From positions 16,462-80,461 of the forward strand of contig JAEUIZ010000032.1 of assembly GCA_016793805.1 (NCBI GenBank): a stretch of DNA of 64,000 nt, in the 5' to 3' direction. Within the stretch, counting starts at the first letter, position 1; each line of letters begins with the position of its first letter. The position numbers and the translations under genes are program-made. Source of the stretch: Phycisphaerae bacterium (GTDB lineage Bacteria > Planctomycetota > Phycisphaerae > Phycisphaerales > UBA1924). Below the pieces are notes generated by a model that saw nothing but the letters and a program-made list of their open reading frames with translations, searched no databases and was not told where the DNA came from. Positions 28,152 through 37,304 of the stretch are shown piece after piece.

Positions 28152-28868
28152 ATGCCGATCCTCGTGTTCCAGCATGGTCCGCATGTCCTGCCCGGGCGCC
28201 TGGGCGCCACGCTCCGCGACCACGGGTTCGCGCTCGACATCCGCCGGCTCGACCTTGGGCATCCAGTCCCCGACCTCGACGGGGTGCAGGGGGTCGTCAG
28301 CCTCGGGGGCGAGCAGAACGTGGGCGAGAGCCACCCGTGGATGGAGGCCGAACTCGCCTGCCTCCGCGAGGCGCACGCGCGGCAACTCCCGCTCATCGGG
28401 ATCTGCCTGGGGCATCAACTCATCGCGCACGCCCTGGGCGGCGAGGTCGCGCCGATGAAGGCCAATGAATGGGGCTTCACGCGCGTCTCGATCAATCCCA
28501 CCGGGCAGATCGAGCCGATGCTCGCTGGCATCGCCTGGGATTCCATGCAGTTCCAGGCCCACGGGCAGGAGGTCACGCGGCTCCCCGAGGACGCGACGCT
28601 GCTGGCGAGCAGCGCGGCGTGCCGGGTGCAGGCGTTCCGCGCGGGGCTGCGCACCTTCGGGTTCCAGTACCACTTCGAGTGCGACCGCGCGATGATCGAG
28701 GAGTTCATGAAGGGGAGCGAGGACTCGATCCGCCGTGCGGGCCTGATGCCCGCCGACGTGACGGCGCAACTGGAGCGGCACTACGCCGAGTTTGCACGCC
28801 TCGCCGACCGCCTGTGCGTGAACCTCGCCACGTACCTCTTCCCCCTGCGCCGGCGCCTGGCGAGTTAG
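28152..28868 (+). CDS. Class I glutamine amidotransferase (GMP-synthase-like)
   Basis: A 238-residue stand-alone glutaminase-like protein. The nucleophile motif LIGICLGHQL and the His/Glu site GFQYHFECD are intact; FQYHFE replaces the FQFHPE of typical members. It is related to the GMP synthase amidotransferase domain and to YfeJ/peptidase C26-like proteins. No ammonia-accepting partner is adjacent, so the nitrogen target is unknown. The ATG giving MPILVFQHGPH is chosen over a TTG six bases upstream. Confidence 0.88.
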   Translation: MPILVFQHGPHVLPGRLGATLRDHGFALDIRRLDLGHPVPDLDGVQGVVSLGGEQNVGESHPWMEAELACLREAHARQLPLIGICLGHQLIAHALGGEVAPMKANEWGFTRVSINPTGQIEPMLAGIAWDSMQFQAHGQEVTRLPEDATLLASSAACRVQAFRAGLRTFGFQYHFECDRAMIEEFMKGSEDSIRRAGLMPADVTAQLERHYAEFARLADRLCVNLATYLFPLRRRLAS

Positions 28869-28882
28869 GAGGGGGGGCGAGC

Positions 28883-29872
28883 ATGCCGCGGCGATTCTCG
28901 ATCCCCGCGCCAGGCGACTTCGTCCTCCGACGTGACTACTGCTCATATGGGTACTTCCTGCTGTGGCCCAACCACTGGAGCGTGGCGGACGAGGTCGTGA
29001 CGCGGGCGCTGGCGCTCCCGGGCGGCCCGGCGGTGGTGCGGATCGCGCAGCCGACGGAGGGCCGACGCGAGAAGGCCGGACGCCCGCTGGCGATCGAGGC
29101 CAGCCGGACGCTCGATCGGCGCGACGCCGCCGAGGTGCGGGCACGCCTCACGCGGATGCTCCGACTCGACGAGCCCGCGGAGCGCATCGGCGAGTTCCAC
29201 GGCGTCGATCCGCGGCACCAGCGCTCGGGCCGGGGTCGGCTCATGCGTTCGCCCACGCTCTTTGAGGACCTCATCAAGACGGTCACGAGTTGCAACGTGC
29301 AATGGCCCAGCACCGTCGTGATGAACCGCCGACTGTGCGAGGTGGCGGGCGACCGCGCCGCGGACGAGGGCCCGGTCACGCACACCTTTCCGAGCGCCGA
29401 GCGCCTGGCGCGGACGAGGCCCGGGACGCTCCGCGCCCGATGCCGGGTGGGGTATCGCGACGCGCGGATCGTGGACCTCTCGCGGCGATTCGCGGGCGAG
29501 GAGGGGGCGAGACTCGCGGGGTGGATGGAGGATCCCGCCACGCCCGACGACGCGCTGTGGGAGGCGCTGCTGGAGTTGCCCGGGATCGGGCCGTACGCCG
29601 CGGCGAACGTGATGCAACTCCTGGGCCGATACCACCGCCTCCCGCTGGACACCGAGAGCCTCCGGCACGGGCGGGCCGTGCTGGGGATGAAAGGGACGGA
29701 TCGGGCCCTGATGAAGCGGCTGCACGCGCACTACGCACCCTTCGGCCCGCACGCCTTCCGAAGTTACTGGTTCGAACTCTGGGACTTCTATGAGTCCAAG
29801 CACGGCCCGAGTTGGACCTGGCACCGCGACACCACCGGGACGCAGTTCACCGCGAGCAAACTGTCCGTGTGA
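28883..29872 (+). CDS. HhH-GPD base-excision DNA glycosylase (AlkA/OGG-like)
   Basis: A 329-residue glycosylase. The helix-hairpin-helix LLELPGIGPYAAANVMQLLG lies near residue 232 and is followed by the catalytic Asp in RLPLDTESLRHG. There is no Lys at the position used by bifunctional OGG1-type enzymes, so a monofunctional AlkA-like action on alkylated or oxidised bases is likelier. An upstream TFEDLIKTV-like segment (TLFEDLIKTVTSCNVQW) is also family-typical. AGGAGGGGGG lies 6-16 bases before the ATG. With the AlkD-like gene 6 kb away, this makes two repair glycosylases in one window. Confidence 0.86.
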   Translation: MPRRFSIPAPGDFVLRRDYCSYGYFLLWPNHWSVADEVVTRALALPGGPAVVRIAQPTEGRREKAGRPLAIEASRTLDRRDAAEVRARLTRMLRLDEPAERIGEFHGVDPRHQRSGRGRLMRSPTLFEDLIKTVTSCNVQWPSTVVMNRRLCEVAGDRAADEGPVTHTFPSAERLARTRPGTLRARCRVGYRDARIVDLSRRFAGEEGARLAGWMEDPATPDDALWEALLELPGIGPYAAANVMQLLGRYHRLPLDTESLRHGRAVLGMKGTDRALMKRLHAHYAPFGPHAFRSYWFELWDFYESKHGPSWTWHRDTTGTQFTASKLSV

Positions 29873-29975
29873 CGGCGGGCTCGCGGTCGCGCCCGCCTCC
29901 CGCGCGCGACGCGACGCCGACGGGGTTGGGTCCCGCGCCGGCGTGCGCGTCCTCGCGTGTCGGGGGGAGGGGGCG

Positions 29976-31967
29976 TTACGGCGTCGTGCAGCCCGCGGCA
30001 TAGGCGTTCAGGAAGCACGCGAAGTCGTTGACGTTGAGGATCGGGAACGCGGTGCTCCCGTCGCAGTTGGCGTAGTGCCCGACCTGTTCCGCGGGCGGGA
30101 GGACCGAGGCCGCCCCGAACGCGTTGAGGAAGCACGCGAAGTCGTTCACGTTCAAGATCGGCGTGATCGCGCTCCCATCGCAGTTGGCGTAGCACGGCGT
30201 GGACGGCGGGGCCACGCGCTGCCCGCGGATCACGAAGGGCATCTCCTGCGGCGCCATCCGTCCCGCCTGGGTGACATCCACGATCGGCCCATACTGCCCC
30301 GTCCACCCGCTCGTCTGCCGCGCGTTCCCCGCCGGGTGCCCGGCCATCCCCGCGATCGTCACCGGCGGCGCGACCACGCCCCCGCCCATCCACGTCGTCA
30401 TCTGCCAGTCCAGCCAGTACGCGCCCGGGGGCAGGTGCGTCGGCATCGACGCCCGCACGCGGAAGAGCGGCATGTCGCTCTGGCACGGCAGGGGCTCTGC
30501 CGCGACTCGGTTCACGCTCCCGCCGGTCGACGACGGCAGCGATTCCGCGGAGATCATCCGATTCGTCCACGGGTCGCCCCACACGACGTACGAGCCCGGC
30601 TCGCCCGGCTTGCCCGACCACACCTGCACGTTCACCGCACTGATCGGGCTGAACCCAGGGGGCGTGGGCAATCCCGGCACGTACGCGACCAGTTCCACCT
30701 CGTTCACGTCCCACCCGCTGGCGTCCGCGACCAGGAAGTCGTCCGCGACGCGATCGCCCCATTGCTGCTCGACGCTGACGCCGAGCATCGGGCCCGAGGC
30801 CACGCTCGCCGCCACCCCGGGCGGGAGGCACGGCGCGGACGGATCGGTCTCGACACCTCCGTTGTTCCACAGCGCGATCCCACCCAGCCCATCGCCGCCG
30901 TCCGCGGCATCGACCCTGTCGAGCGCCGCGTCATAGTTCAGCCGCGTCTGGTACTCGACACCGGGCACGGTGAGGAACTCGGGGATGCGATACTCGCACG
31001 CCATCGCCACGCCGCCGGCGAGCCGCGCCTCGACGACCTTGCCGTTGTGGTACGTGAGTTGCCAGGGCAGCGCCGCGGCCTCGGGCGAGAGCGCGAGATG
31101 GCCGCCCTCGAGCGTCGCCTGGAGCGGACTGGCCCACATCGTGAGCCACGGGCTCGGATACGCAACGCGGAACTCGGCACGGCTGTACCCGTCGGCGTCC
31201 GCGCGCAGGACGATGCCGGAGGCGTCGAGGCTCACGTCCGCCGCCCCGACCCGCGTGGCGTCCAAGGTCATCAGCGTCTCACGGGCGACGAGCGTGGTGC
31301 CCCACTCGTACAACTCAATCCAGATCGGATCGGTCCACTTGGTCGCCTGGTTCGAGGGCGCTTGGGGAGAACGCTTCAGGTTGATGGTGCTGCCGTTGGT
31401 CGCCTTCCCTTTGCGTTCGCCCTCGGACGTGATGACGCCGGTGGCCCCGTTGATCCACACGTACCCGCTTGCCCTTGCCTTGGCCTCTTGCACGTTCGGC
31501 GGGGCCGCGCCCGCCTTCGCGGTCGCCGTTCCGGAAATCGAAGTCTCGATGTTGCCCTTGTTGTCAGGGTCGTTGGGGATCTCGGTCCACTTGCCGATCG
31601 TGCCGCCCATCGTCGCCCGCGCCTTCACGGGGTCGCAGTTCTGCTCCCCCGAGTCGAGCGTCGGGATCGTGGTCGAGCCGTCGGCGCGCTTCCCCGTCAC
31701 GGGGTTCCAGTCGTACGAGTGCTTCTTCTCCGGGAACGACCTCGAGCACGGCAGGATCTGCGGCTGGATCGCCCCCTTGTGCGAGGCCGACGCGCTCACC
31801 GGCCCGATCACCGTCTTGGCCCCATGGGCGCTGTCCGCCGGCTTCTTGCACTCCCACTTGACCGTCTTGGAGTACGAGTCGGCGATCTGTCCGACGGCCA
31901 GCGACGCGGGCATGCCGGCGGCAAGCACGAGGGCGAACGTCGAGCACGCGCTGCGGCGAGTGTTCAT
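29976..31967 (-). CDS. Large secreted protein with C-terminal GC-type dockerin
   Basis: A 663-residue exported protein with signal peptide MNTRRSACSTFALVLAAGMP. The first third is rich in Ser, Thr, Lys and Pro and contains several isolated Cys (KWECKKP, ILPCSRSF, EQNCDPVK); the middle has beta-sandwich-like phrasing (NVQVWSGKPGEPGSYVVWGD, AYWLDWQMTTWMGGG). The dockerin halves are separated by a longer linker (FGAASVLPPAEQVGHYANCD) than in most others. The start has GCAGGAG seven bases upstream. No catalytic motif was recognised. It is convergent with the DNA glycosylase gene. Confidence 0.82.
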   Translation of the reverse strand: MNTRRSACSTFALVLAAGMPASLAVGQIADSYSKTVKWECKKPADSAHGAKTVIGPVSASASHKGAIQPQILPCSRSFPEKKHSYDWNPVTGKRADGSTTIPTLDSGEQNCDPVKARATMGGTIGKWTEIPNDPDNKGNIETSISGTATAKAGAAPPNVQEAKARASGYVWINGATGVITSEGERKGKATNGSTINLKRSPQAPSNQATKWTDPIWIELYEWGTTLVARETLMTLDATRVGAADVSLDASGIVLRADADGYSRAEFRVAYPSPWLTMWASPLQATLEGGHLALSPEAAALPWQLTYHNGKVVEARLAGGVAMACEYRIPEFLTVPGVEYQTRLNYDAALDRVDAADGGDGLGGIALWNNGGVETDPSAPCLPPGVAASVASGPMLGVSVEQQWGDRVADDFLVADASGWDVNEVELVAYVPGLPTPPGFSPISAVNVQVWSGKPGEPGSYVVWGDPWTNRMISAESLPSSTGGSVNRVAAEPLPCQSDMPLFRVRASMPTHLPPGAYWLDWQMTTWMGGGVVAPPVTIAGMAGHPAGNARQTSGWTGQYGPIVDVTQAGRMAPQEMPFVIRGQRVAPPSTPCYANCDGSAITPILNVNDFACFLNAFGAASVLPPAEQVGHYANCDGSTAFPILNVNDFACFLNAYAAGCTTP

Positions 31968-32098
31968 CGCGAGTCTCCTGCAAAGGGGTGCCAGGCCCAG
32001 TCGAAGGACCGGGCTCCTTTACTCCATGCGGAGACCGCGGCCCCCGTCCGCACCGGGATCAAGGAAATGCGATCGCCCCCACGCCGCGCCGAGTCCGA

Positions 32099-32935
32099 TC
32101 AGACGGCGACCACGTCGGGCGTCTCTTCCAGCCCCTCGGTCAGCACCACCGGGCCGTGCTCCCCGATCAGCACGTCGTGCTCGTAATGCACGCTGCACGA
32201 GCGGTCCGCCGTGTAGATCGGCCACTGGTTCTTCCGCTGGATCGTTTTCCCCGTCCCCACCGCGATCATCGGCTCCACCGCCAGGAGCGTCCCCACCCGC
32301 GCGGGCGTGAGCGCATCGGGCCACTCGCCGATGTGCGCCGGAACCACGTTCGAGACGAACGGCGGCCCGTGCAGCCTCCGCCCATACCCGTGCCCCCCGA
32401 GCCCGCGGATCAGGTGGAACCCGCACCCCTCCGGCGGGGGCGACTCGACATACCCCTGCACTGTTCGGGCCCATTCGATGTACGGCCGACCGGGCTGCAA
32501 CTGATGGACACCCCGACGCAGCGCTTCCTTTCCGCAGTCCATCAGCGCCTTGACCGTGGGCGAGGGCGGGCCGAAGCAGTACGTCCAGGCCGCATCTCCC
32601 ACCCAGCCCTCGAAGAACACCCCGATGTCGATCTTCAGGACATCGCCCGCGACGAGCGGGGGGAGGTGGCTGGCGGCGGTGCCATGCACCACGCAATCGT
32701 TGACCGACAGGCACGCGTGCGACGGGAACGCCGGGCTCCGCGGGACTTTGTATCCCAGGAAGCACGACCGCGCCCCCATCTCGTCGAGCGTCTTGGCGAC
32801 GAAGCGGTCGATCTCGGCGAGTGTCTGCCCGGGCCGGAGCCAGCGTGAGAGCGCGCGGTGCGTCTCGACCACGCGACGGGCCGCCGCCCGCGCCGCGTCA
32901 ATATCCCTCCCGATCACCAGCGGCAACGATGCCAT
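32099..32935 (-). CDS. map: Methionine aminopeptidase, type I
   Basis: A 278-residue cytoplasmic metalloprotease removing the initiator Met. The five metal ligands fit the family: Asp in LKIDIGVFFEGWVGDAAWTY (both D residues), His in GLGGHGYGRRLH, Glu in LLAVEPM and Glu in VHYEHDVLIG. The insertion RSCFLGYKVPRSPAFPSHAC is normal for the type I group. The start MASLPLVIGRDIDAARAAA is chosen over one 18 codons earlier. It is divergent from a lipoprotein gene. Confidence 0.94.
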   Translation of the reverse strand: MASLPLVIGRDIDAARAAARRVVETHRALSRWLRPGQTLAEIDRFVAKTLDEMGARSCFLGYKVPRSPAFPSHACLSVNDCVVHGTAASHLPPLVAGDVLKIDIGVFFEGWVGDAAWTYCFGPPSPTVKALMDCGKEALRRGVHQLQPGRPYIEWARTVQGYVESPPPEGCGFHLIRGLGGHGYGRRLHGPPFVSNVVPAHIGEWPDALTPARVGTLLAVEPMIAVGTGKTIQRKNQWPIYTADRSCSVHYEHDVLIGEHGPVVLTEGLEETPDVVAV

Positions 32936-33029
32936 TGACCATCGTAGCGCGCCGACGATTCGCACCGGCCAGCCCGCGCCCCTTGACACCGCCCGCGCCG
33001 GGCCAAGGATTCCTTGAAAGGGGGTTCAT

Positions 33030-33599
33030 ATGAAGCCGCTTGCGATGCTGCTCGTCGCCCTGTTCGCGATGCTCGGCGGGGGCTGCGCCACGCCCTCGGT
33101 CCATCCGCTGTACTCCGACGACGCGATCGTGTATGAGCCGGCGCTCGTCGGGACCTGGGGCCAGGAGCACAACGACCAGACATACTCGATCACCCGCGTC
33201 GGGAAGGTCTATCACCTGCTGGTGCGGGACCGCGACGCGCAAAAGCAGAAGCAGTGGGAGTTCGAGGTCCGCCTCGTCAGACTGGGCGACCATCGCTTCG
33301 CCGACGTGGCCGCGGTCGAGGAGGAGCGAGACGCCCACGAGGAGCACTGGGGCCCGCTCTTCGTGCCGACCCACATGTTCGCTCGCTTTGCCGTGAGCGG
33401 GGACACCCTCACCGTCTGGACGCTCCGGCACGAGTGGCTCAAGGAGCGACTCGAGCGGCGCGAGGTCACGCTCGCGCACACGCGGCTCAGCCCGGGCGTG
33501 ATCCTCATCACCGCGACCACCGCCGAACTCCAGGAGTTCATGCGCACGCACAGCGGCAACCCGCTCGCATTCGACAAGACCGAACTCAAACGCCAGTAG
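33030..33599 (+). CDS. Lipoprotein of unknown function
   Basis: A 189-residue protein with a lipobox: MKPLAMLLVALFAMLGGGCA, the Cys being the likely lipidated residue 19. The rest is soluble and charged (WGQEHNDQTYSITRVGKVYH, VRDRDAQKQKQWEFEVRLVR) with no recognised domain. It stands alone between map and the diguanylate cyclase gene. A short stretch of homopolymer-like AAAGGGGG precedes the ATG and probably serves as ribosome site. Confidence 0.78.
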   Translation: MKPLAMLLVALFAMLGGGCATPSVHPLYSDDAIVYEPALVGTWGQEHNDQTYSITRVGKVYHLLVRDRDAQKQKQWEFEVRLVRLGDHRFADVAAVEEERDAHEEHWGPLFVPTHMFARFAVSGDTLTVWTLRHEWLKERLERREVTLAHTRLSPGVILITATTAELQEFMRTHSGNPLAFDKTELKRQ

Positions 33600-33722
33600 G
33601 CACGTGCCCATCAGGCCTTGTGCTCGACGATGCCGCGCTCCGGGCACGGCCGTGCTGCTCGCACATCGACGGTGTCGCTCGATCCTCGGGCTCACGGGCG
33701 CCCGCATCAACTCCGATGCCGG

Positions 33723-35171
33723 CTACGCCCGCGTGCTCTCGCGTTCCGCGCCCGGCCCAAACGTGATGCAGTTCTTCCCGGCGCGCTTGCTCTGGAGCGC
33801 CAGGTCGTCGGCCCGAGCCAGGAGCGTCGCCGGGGAGTCCCCGTCCCACGGGAACGCCGCCAGTCCGCCCGAGATCGTCAGCGTCCCCGGCGCCTCGCGG
33901 CCCAGTTTGGGGAACCGGTGCTCCTCGATCGCTCGCTGGAACCGCTGCGCGATCTGGAACGCGCTGGTCGGGGGCTTGCTCGTGGGCGTCCGCGGGCCGC
34001 TCGGCTCGTGGAAGATGACCGCGAACTCGTCCCCGCCGATCCGGCACACCTTGTCCGACGGGCGCACCACGCTGGTGATGAGCCGCACCGCCTCGCGCAG
34101 GATCTCGTCGCCCGCGCCGTGCCCGAAGCGATCGTTGAATCGCTTGAAGTCGTCGATGTCAAAGACGAGCACCGTCACGCCCCGCCGAGCCGCCCGCGCC
34201 TGCTCGATCGCGCCGGCCAGGAACTGATCGAAGTACCGGCGGTTGTACGCGCCCGTGAGCACGTCGGTGAACGCCGCCTCGCGGAGTTGCGCCTGCTGGT
34301 CGCGCAGCGTGAGCCACACCCCCAGCCACGCCGCGTGCGGGTGCAACTCCTCCGCCGAGACACCCGCGCCCCGCAGCCGACCCAGCACGCGACTGCGCCA
34401 CGTCACCGCGGCCTCGCCGGGCCCGACGCTCCCGCCGCCGCGCACAAACTCAACCGTTCGGCCCCCCAGCCGCCGTTGGATCGCCTCCAGCGCCGCCTCC
34501 AGCACGTCGCGCCCGAGCGCCAGTTGCCGGGCCACGGCCTCGTCCCCGACCTCGGCGCGACGCGACAGCGACTCGACCGCGTCGGCCCGCACTTCGATCG
34601 TGGGCCGGGGAACGTCCGTGTGCGGGATCTCCGGCGGCGTGTGCATCGCCTCGACCGCCGGTCGCGCCGAATCCGGTCGCGTCGCGTCCGTCCGCGCCGA
34701 CTCGATCGCCCGCGCCGCCTCCGCGACCCGCGACGCCGCAGACGTGCCGCGGATCGCCTCGCGCAGCGATTCTGCGCTGGCCTGAGCGTCCACGATGCCG
34801 TCGTATCCCGCGCGGGCCGGCGCCGAGCCGTCCGGCGACTCGACCCGAAGGACCCGGACCCCCGGCTCAACTCGTCGGAGCGCCGCCAGGAACTCCGCCG
34901 CCCGGTGCGGATCCTCGACCACGCGCCCGTCCGGGCCGCGCGACACCGCCGGGTCCGCGTCCGCCGACACGATCACCACCGGCGAGCCGCCGCCCCCCGC
35001 CGCCCCAGTCCCCCCCGCCTCGCCCACCTCGCCCACCGCGTCCAGAGCGCTCCGCGCACGCACCAACTCGACGCCCGAGTCAAGGCGCAACTTCGCGTCC
35101 AGTCCCGTACGACCGACCAGGATCACGCGCTGGATGGCGCCCTCGCCCGTGTGTGTCCCGTTGCCCTTCAT
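33723..35171 (-). CDS. GGDEF-domain diguanylate cyclase
   Basis: A 482-residue cytoplasmic protein making cyclic di-GMP. Residues 1-180 form an uncharacterised sensory region rich in Ala and Arg; 190-260 are helical and could dimerise. The catalytic domain starts near AAFTDVLTGAYNRRYFDQFL and contains FDIDDFKRFNDRFGHGAGD and the active-site GGDEF (about residue 380). RPSD lies five residues before GGDEF, the spacing of the allosteric inhibitory site, so product feedback is likely. The ATG chosen lies eight bases after the previous stop; an ATG 21 bases upstream would overlap that gene. Coupled to a receiver-like gene. Confidence 0.93.
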   Translation of the reverse strand: MKGNGTHTGEGAIQRVILVGRTGLDAKLRLDSGVELVRARSALDAVGEVGEAGGTGAAGGGGSPVVIVSADADPAVSRGPDGRVVEDPHRAAEFLAALRRVEPGVRVLRVESPDGSAPARAGYDGIVDAQASAESLREAIRGTSAASRVAEAARAIESARTDATRPDSARPAVEAMHTPPEIPHTDVPRPTIEVRADAVESLSRRAEVGDEAVARQLALGRDVLEAALEAIQRRLGGRTVEFVRGGGSVGPGEAAVTWRSRVLGRLRGAGVSAEELHPHAAWLGVWLTLRDQQAQLREAAFTDVLTGAYNRRYFDQFLAGAIEQARAARRGVTVLVFDIDDFKRFNDRFGHGAGDEILREAVRLITSVVRPSDKVCRIGGDEFAVIFHEPSGPRTPTSKPPTSAFQIAQRFQRAIEEHRFPKLGREAPGTLTISGGLAAFPWDGDSPATLLARADDLALQSKRAGKNCITFGPGAERESTRA

Positions 35172-35178
35172 CCGTAAT

Positions 35179-35802
35179 CTAACTCCGACCATCCCCGAGC
35201 AACAGTTCCAACTCTTCCGGCGTCAGCAGCGGCTTCCCGCCACCCGCCCCACCCTCATCGCCCTCGCCCGTCCCCTTCTTTCCATCGGTCCGTCCGATAT
35301 CCGATTCCAGCGTTCCCGCCAGCCGCAACGGCGGATCGACCTCGGCTCGACGATCGGGTTTCGCCTCCGTCCGTCGCTCCGGCTCGGGCCTCCGCTCCGG
35401 CTCGTGCGCGATGACCCGCACTACAGGGACCGGCGGCGCCACGCGGGCGTTCCACTCCGCCACATCGGATTCAACGATGGGCCGCAGCCTCGGGTTCGCG
35501 CCGGGTCCGAATAACCACGCCTTCACCCGGGGCACATGCCGCTCGATCGCCTCGTGCAGTTCCAGCGCCTCGGCGGCGCCGGGCGGATCGACCATGACCA
35601 GCGCCGGCGTGGGCCGACCCGGCACGCGGGCCGCCATGCGGAGTTCCGCCAACGCCGCGAACGCGCTGCGAACGTTCACCACCCGCAGCCCGCCCTTGGC
35701 CAGCGCCGCCAGCAACTTGCTCGCGTCCAGCGTCGCCGAGGCGTGCCACACCACCGCCACCCCGGCGTCGGAACGAGCGGCGATCGGGCTCGCCTCGGAC
35801 AT
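35179..35802 (-). CDS. Receiver-like protein, probable partner of the downstream diguanylate cyclase
   Basis: A 207-residue protein. Residues about 15-115 have the alternating pattern of a response-regulator receiver domain (VVNVRSAFAALAELRMAARV, then ALVMVDPPGAAEALELHEAI) with an Asp in VMVDPP, but the other acidic-pocket residues and the conserved Lys are not clearly present, so phosphorylation is uncertain. The middle is a charged, Arg/Glu-rich linker (EPERRPEPERRTEAKPDRRA). The C-terminus PLLTPEELELLLGDGRS resembles the short amphipathic helix (LSQEEIDALL) at the N-terminus of FliM/FliN proteins. The start ATG is not preceded by a strong ribosome site. Its neighbour makes cyclic di-GMP. 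Confidence 0.66.
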   Translation of the reverse strand: MSEASPIAARSDAGVAVVWHASATLDASKLLAALAKGGLRVVNVRSAFAALAELRMAARVPGRPTPALVMVDPPGAAEALELHEAIERHVPRVKAWLFGPGANPRLRPIVESDVAEWNARVAPPVPVVRVIAHEPERRPEPERRTEAKPDRRAEVDPPLRLAGTLESDIGRTDGKKGTGEGDEGGAGGGKPLLTPEELELLLGDGRS

Positions 35803-35904
35803 GCACGGATTGTAACACAACAAGCGCCGCCGGCACCGGGCGCGGCATCCTCACCGTTCGACCACGCCCCGATCCGCTCCGGCTCGTGCCCGTTCGCCCC
35901 GCTC

Positions 35905-37176
35905 CTACGGACATCCCACGGCGAACTTGCTCAGGAAGCAGACGAAATCGTTGATATTCAGGATGGGCGGGGTCGTCGAGCCGTCGCAGTTCGCGCGGGG
36001 ATCGCCGATCGCGTACAGGTTGAGGAAGCAGACGAAGTCGTTGACGGTGAGCAGGGGCGTGCCCGTCGAGCCGTCGCAGTTGGCATAGCAGCCCGCGCCC
36101 GGCCCGATCCACAGGATCGCCTCCTGGCGCGTGGTGGCGGAGTTGTACCCGAAGCCCGAGACGTGGGTCTCGACGCCGTCGGTCCAGATCCCCGTTGCCT
36201 CCGAGGTGAGGAAACTCATCGGGAGGAACGAGTGCAGATCGACCCGGGACGCTGCGGTGCCGCGCCATAAGGCGGCGTGCCGCCCGCTGGCGCCGTCGGC
36301 GTAGCCGACCTGCATTCCACCCGCGACGCCCGTGGCCCGCGAGTTGCTCTGCGCGACTGGGTAGAGATCGACCCACGACGCGGCCGAGCCGGCCCACAAG
36401 GCCGCGTGGCTCGAAGAGTCGGGGACTCGAACGACCCCGACCTGCTGCGTCGCATCGAGGGCATAGACCCATGAAGAGATGTTGCCCGGCGGGTGGAGGT
36501 TGGTCCACGATGAGGACGACCCGGTCCAAAGGCTCGCGCTGGTCACGCTGAACTCATCGACGACATAGCCGCCGTGCTGGACCCCGGTGGTCGCCCACGC
36601 CTCGGACGTGTGAAAGAAGCCCATGGTCGGGGGCGGGTTGAGGTCCACCCACGATCCGGCGCTGCCCGTCCACAGGCTGGCGTGCCAGCCCAGCACGTTG
36701 GCCGAGCCGACCTGGATGCCACCGCTTGCGGCGTAGGCGACGGACGAGTTGTTGCCGGCCGCCGCGGGATGCAGATTCACCCACGTTCCCGCCGATCCGC
36801 TCCAGAGGCTCGCGCGGGAAAGGCCGATCGGCGCCTCGCCGACCTGCTGTCCATCGCCGACGCCATACGCCCGCGAGTACTCGGTGCCTGCCGGGTGCAG
36901 ATTGACCCACGACGCGGCCGAGCCGGTCCAGAGGCTGGCCCGGGTGTGGCCGACCGTTGGGCCCAGCTGCGCCCAGCCCGACTGCTGGCCCGCGCTCACG
37001 CCCGTGGCCGCCGATTGCAGCGCCCCGGTCGGGTGCAGGTTCACGACGGTCCATTGGGCGTTCGCGGCGGAAACGGCCAGCCCGGCCCACATCGCCACGC
37101 CCGCGGCCCATGCCAGCCCAGAACACTCCCCGCCCCGGGCCGGGCCCGGCGCGATCGAACGGAATCGAAGACCCAT
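35905..37176 (-). CDS. Secreted ASLWTGSAASW-repeat protein with C-terminal GC-type dockerin
   Basis: A 423-residue exported protein with signal peptide MGLRFRSIAPGPARGGECSG, then GLAWAAGVAMWAGLAVSAAN. The body has at least six repeats of about 47-55 residues built around ASLWTGSAASWVNLHPAG and the connecting phrase GVGDGQQVGEA; variants include HAALWAGSAASWVDLYPVA and HASLWTGSAGSWVDLNPPP. Such repeats suggest a beta-propeller or solenoid. The C-terminal halves are NCDGSTGTPLLTVNDF and NCDGSTTPPILNINDF, ending AVGCP. GAGGAG lies seven bases before the ATG. No enzymatic site recognised. Confidence 0.83.
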   Translation of the reverse strand: MGLRFRSIAPGPARGGECSGLAWAAGVAMWAGLAVSAANAQWTVVNLHPTGALQSAATGVSAGQQSGWAQLGPTVGHTRASLWTGSAASWVNLHPAGTEYSRAYGVGDGQQVGEAPIGLSRASLWSGSAGTWVNLHPAAAGNNSSVAYAASGGIQVGSANVLGWHASLWTGSAGSWVDLNPPPTMGFFHTSEAWATTGVQHGGYVVDEFSVTSASLWTGSSSSWTNLHPPGNISSWVYALDATQQVGVVRVPDSSSHAALWAGSAASWVDLYPVAQSNSRATGVAGGMQVGYADGASGRHAALWRGTAASRVDLHSFLPMSFLTSEATGIWTDGVETHVSGFGYNSATTRQEAILWIGPGAGCYANCDGSTGTPLLTVNDFVCFLNLYAIGDPRANCDGSTTPPILNINDFVCFLSKFAVGCP

Positions 37177-37304
37177 CGCGGCACTCCTCGTGTCCGGCGT
37201 CCGTGCACGCGCACGCGCGGCCAGCGACCCCGGCCCGCACGCTAATCCAAGTCCCTTGCGTGCACACGGTCAAGCGGGCGGCCCGATCGAGCACCGAGTC
37301 ACGT

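Noticed and set aside
26697..29144. An 815-codon open frame on the minus strand
   Set aside because: It is antisense to the GT9, amidotransferase and glycosylase genes, whose motifs are clear.
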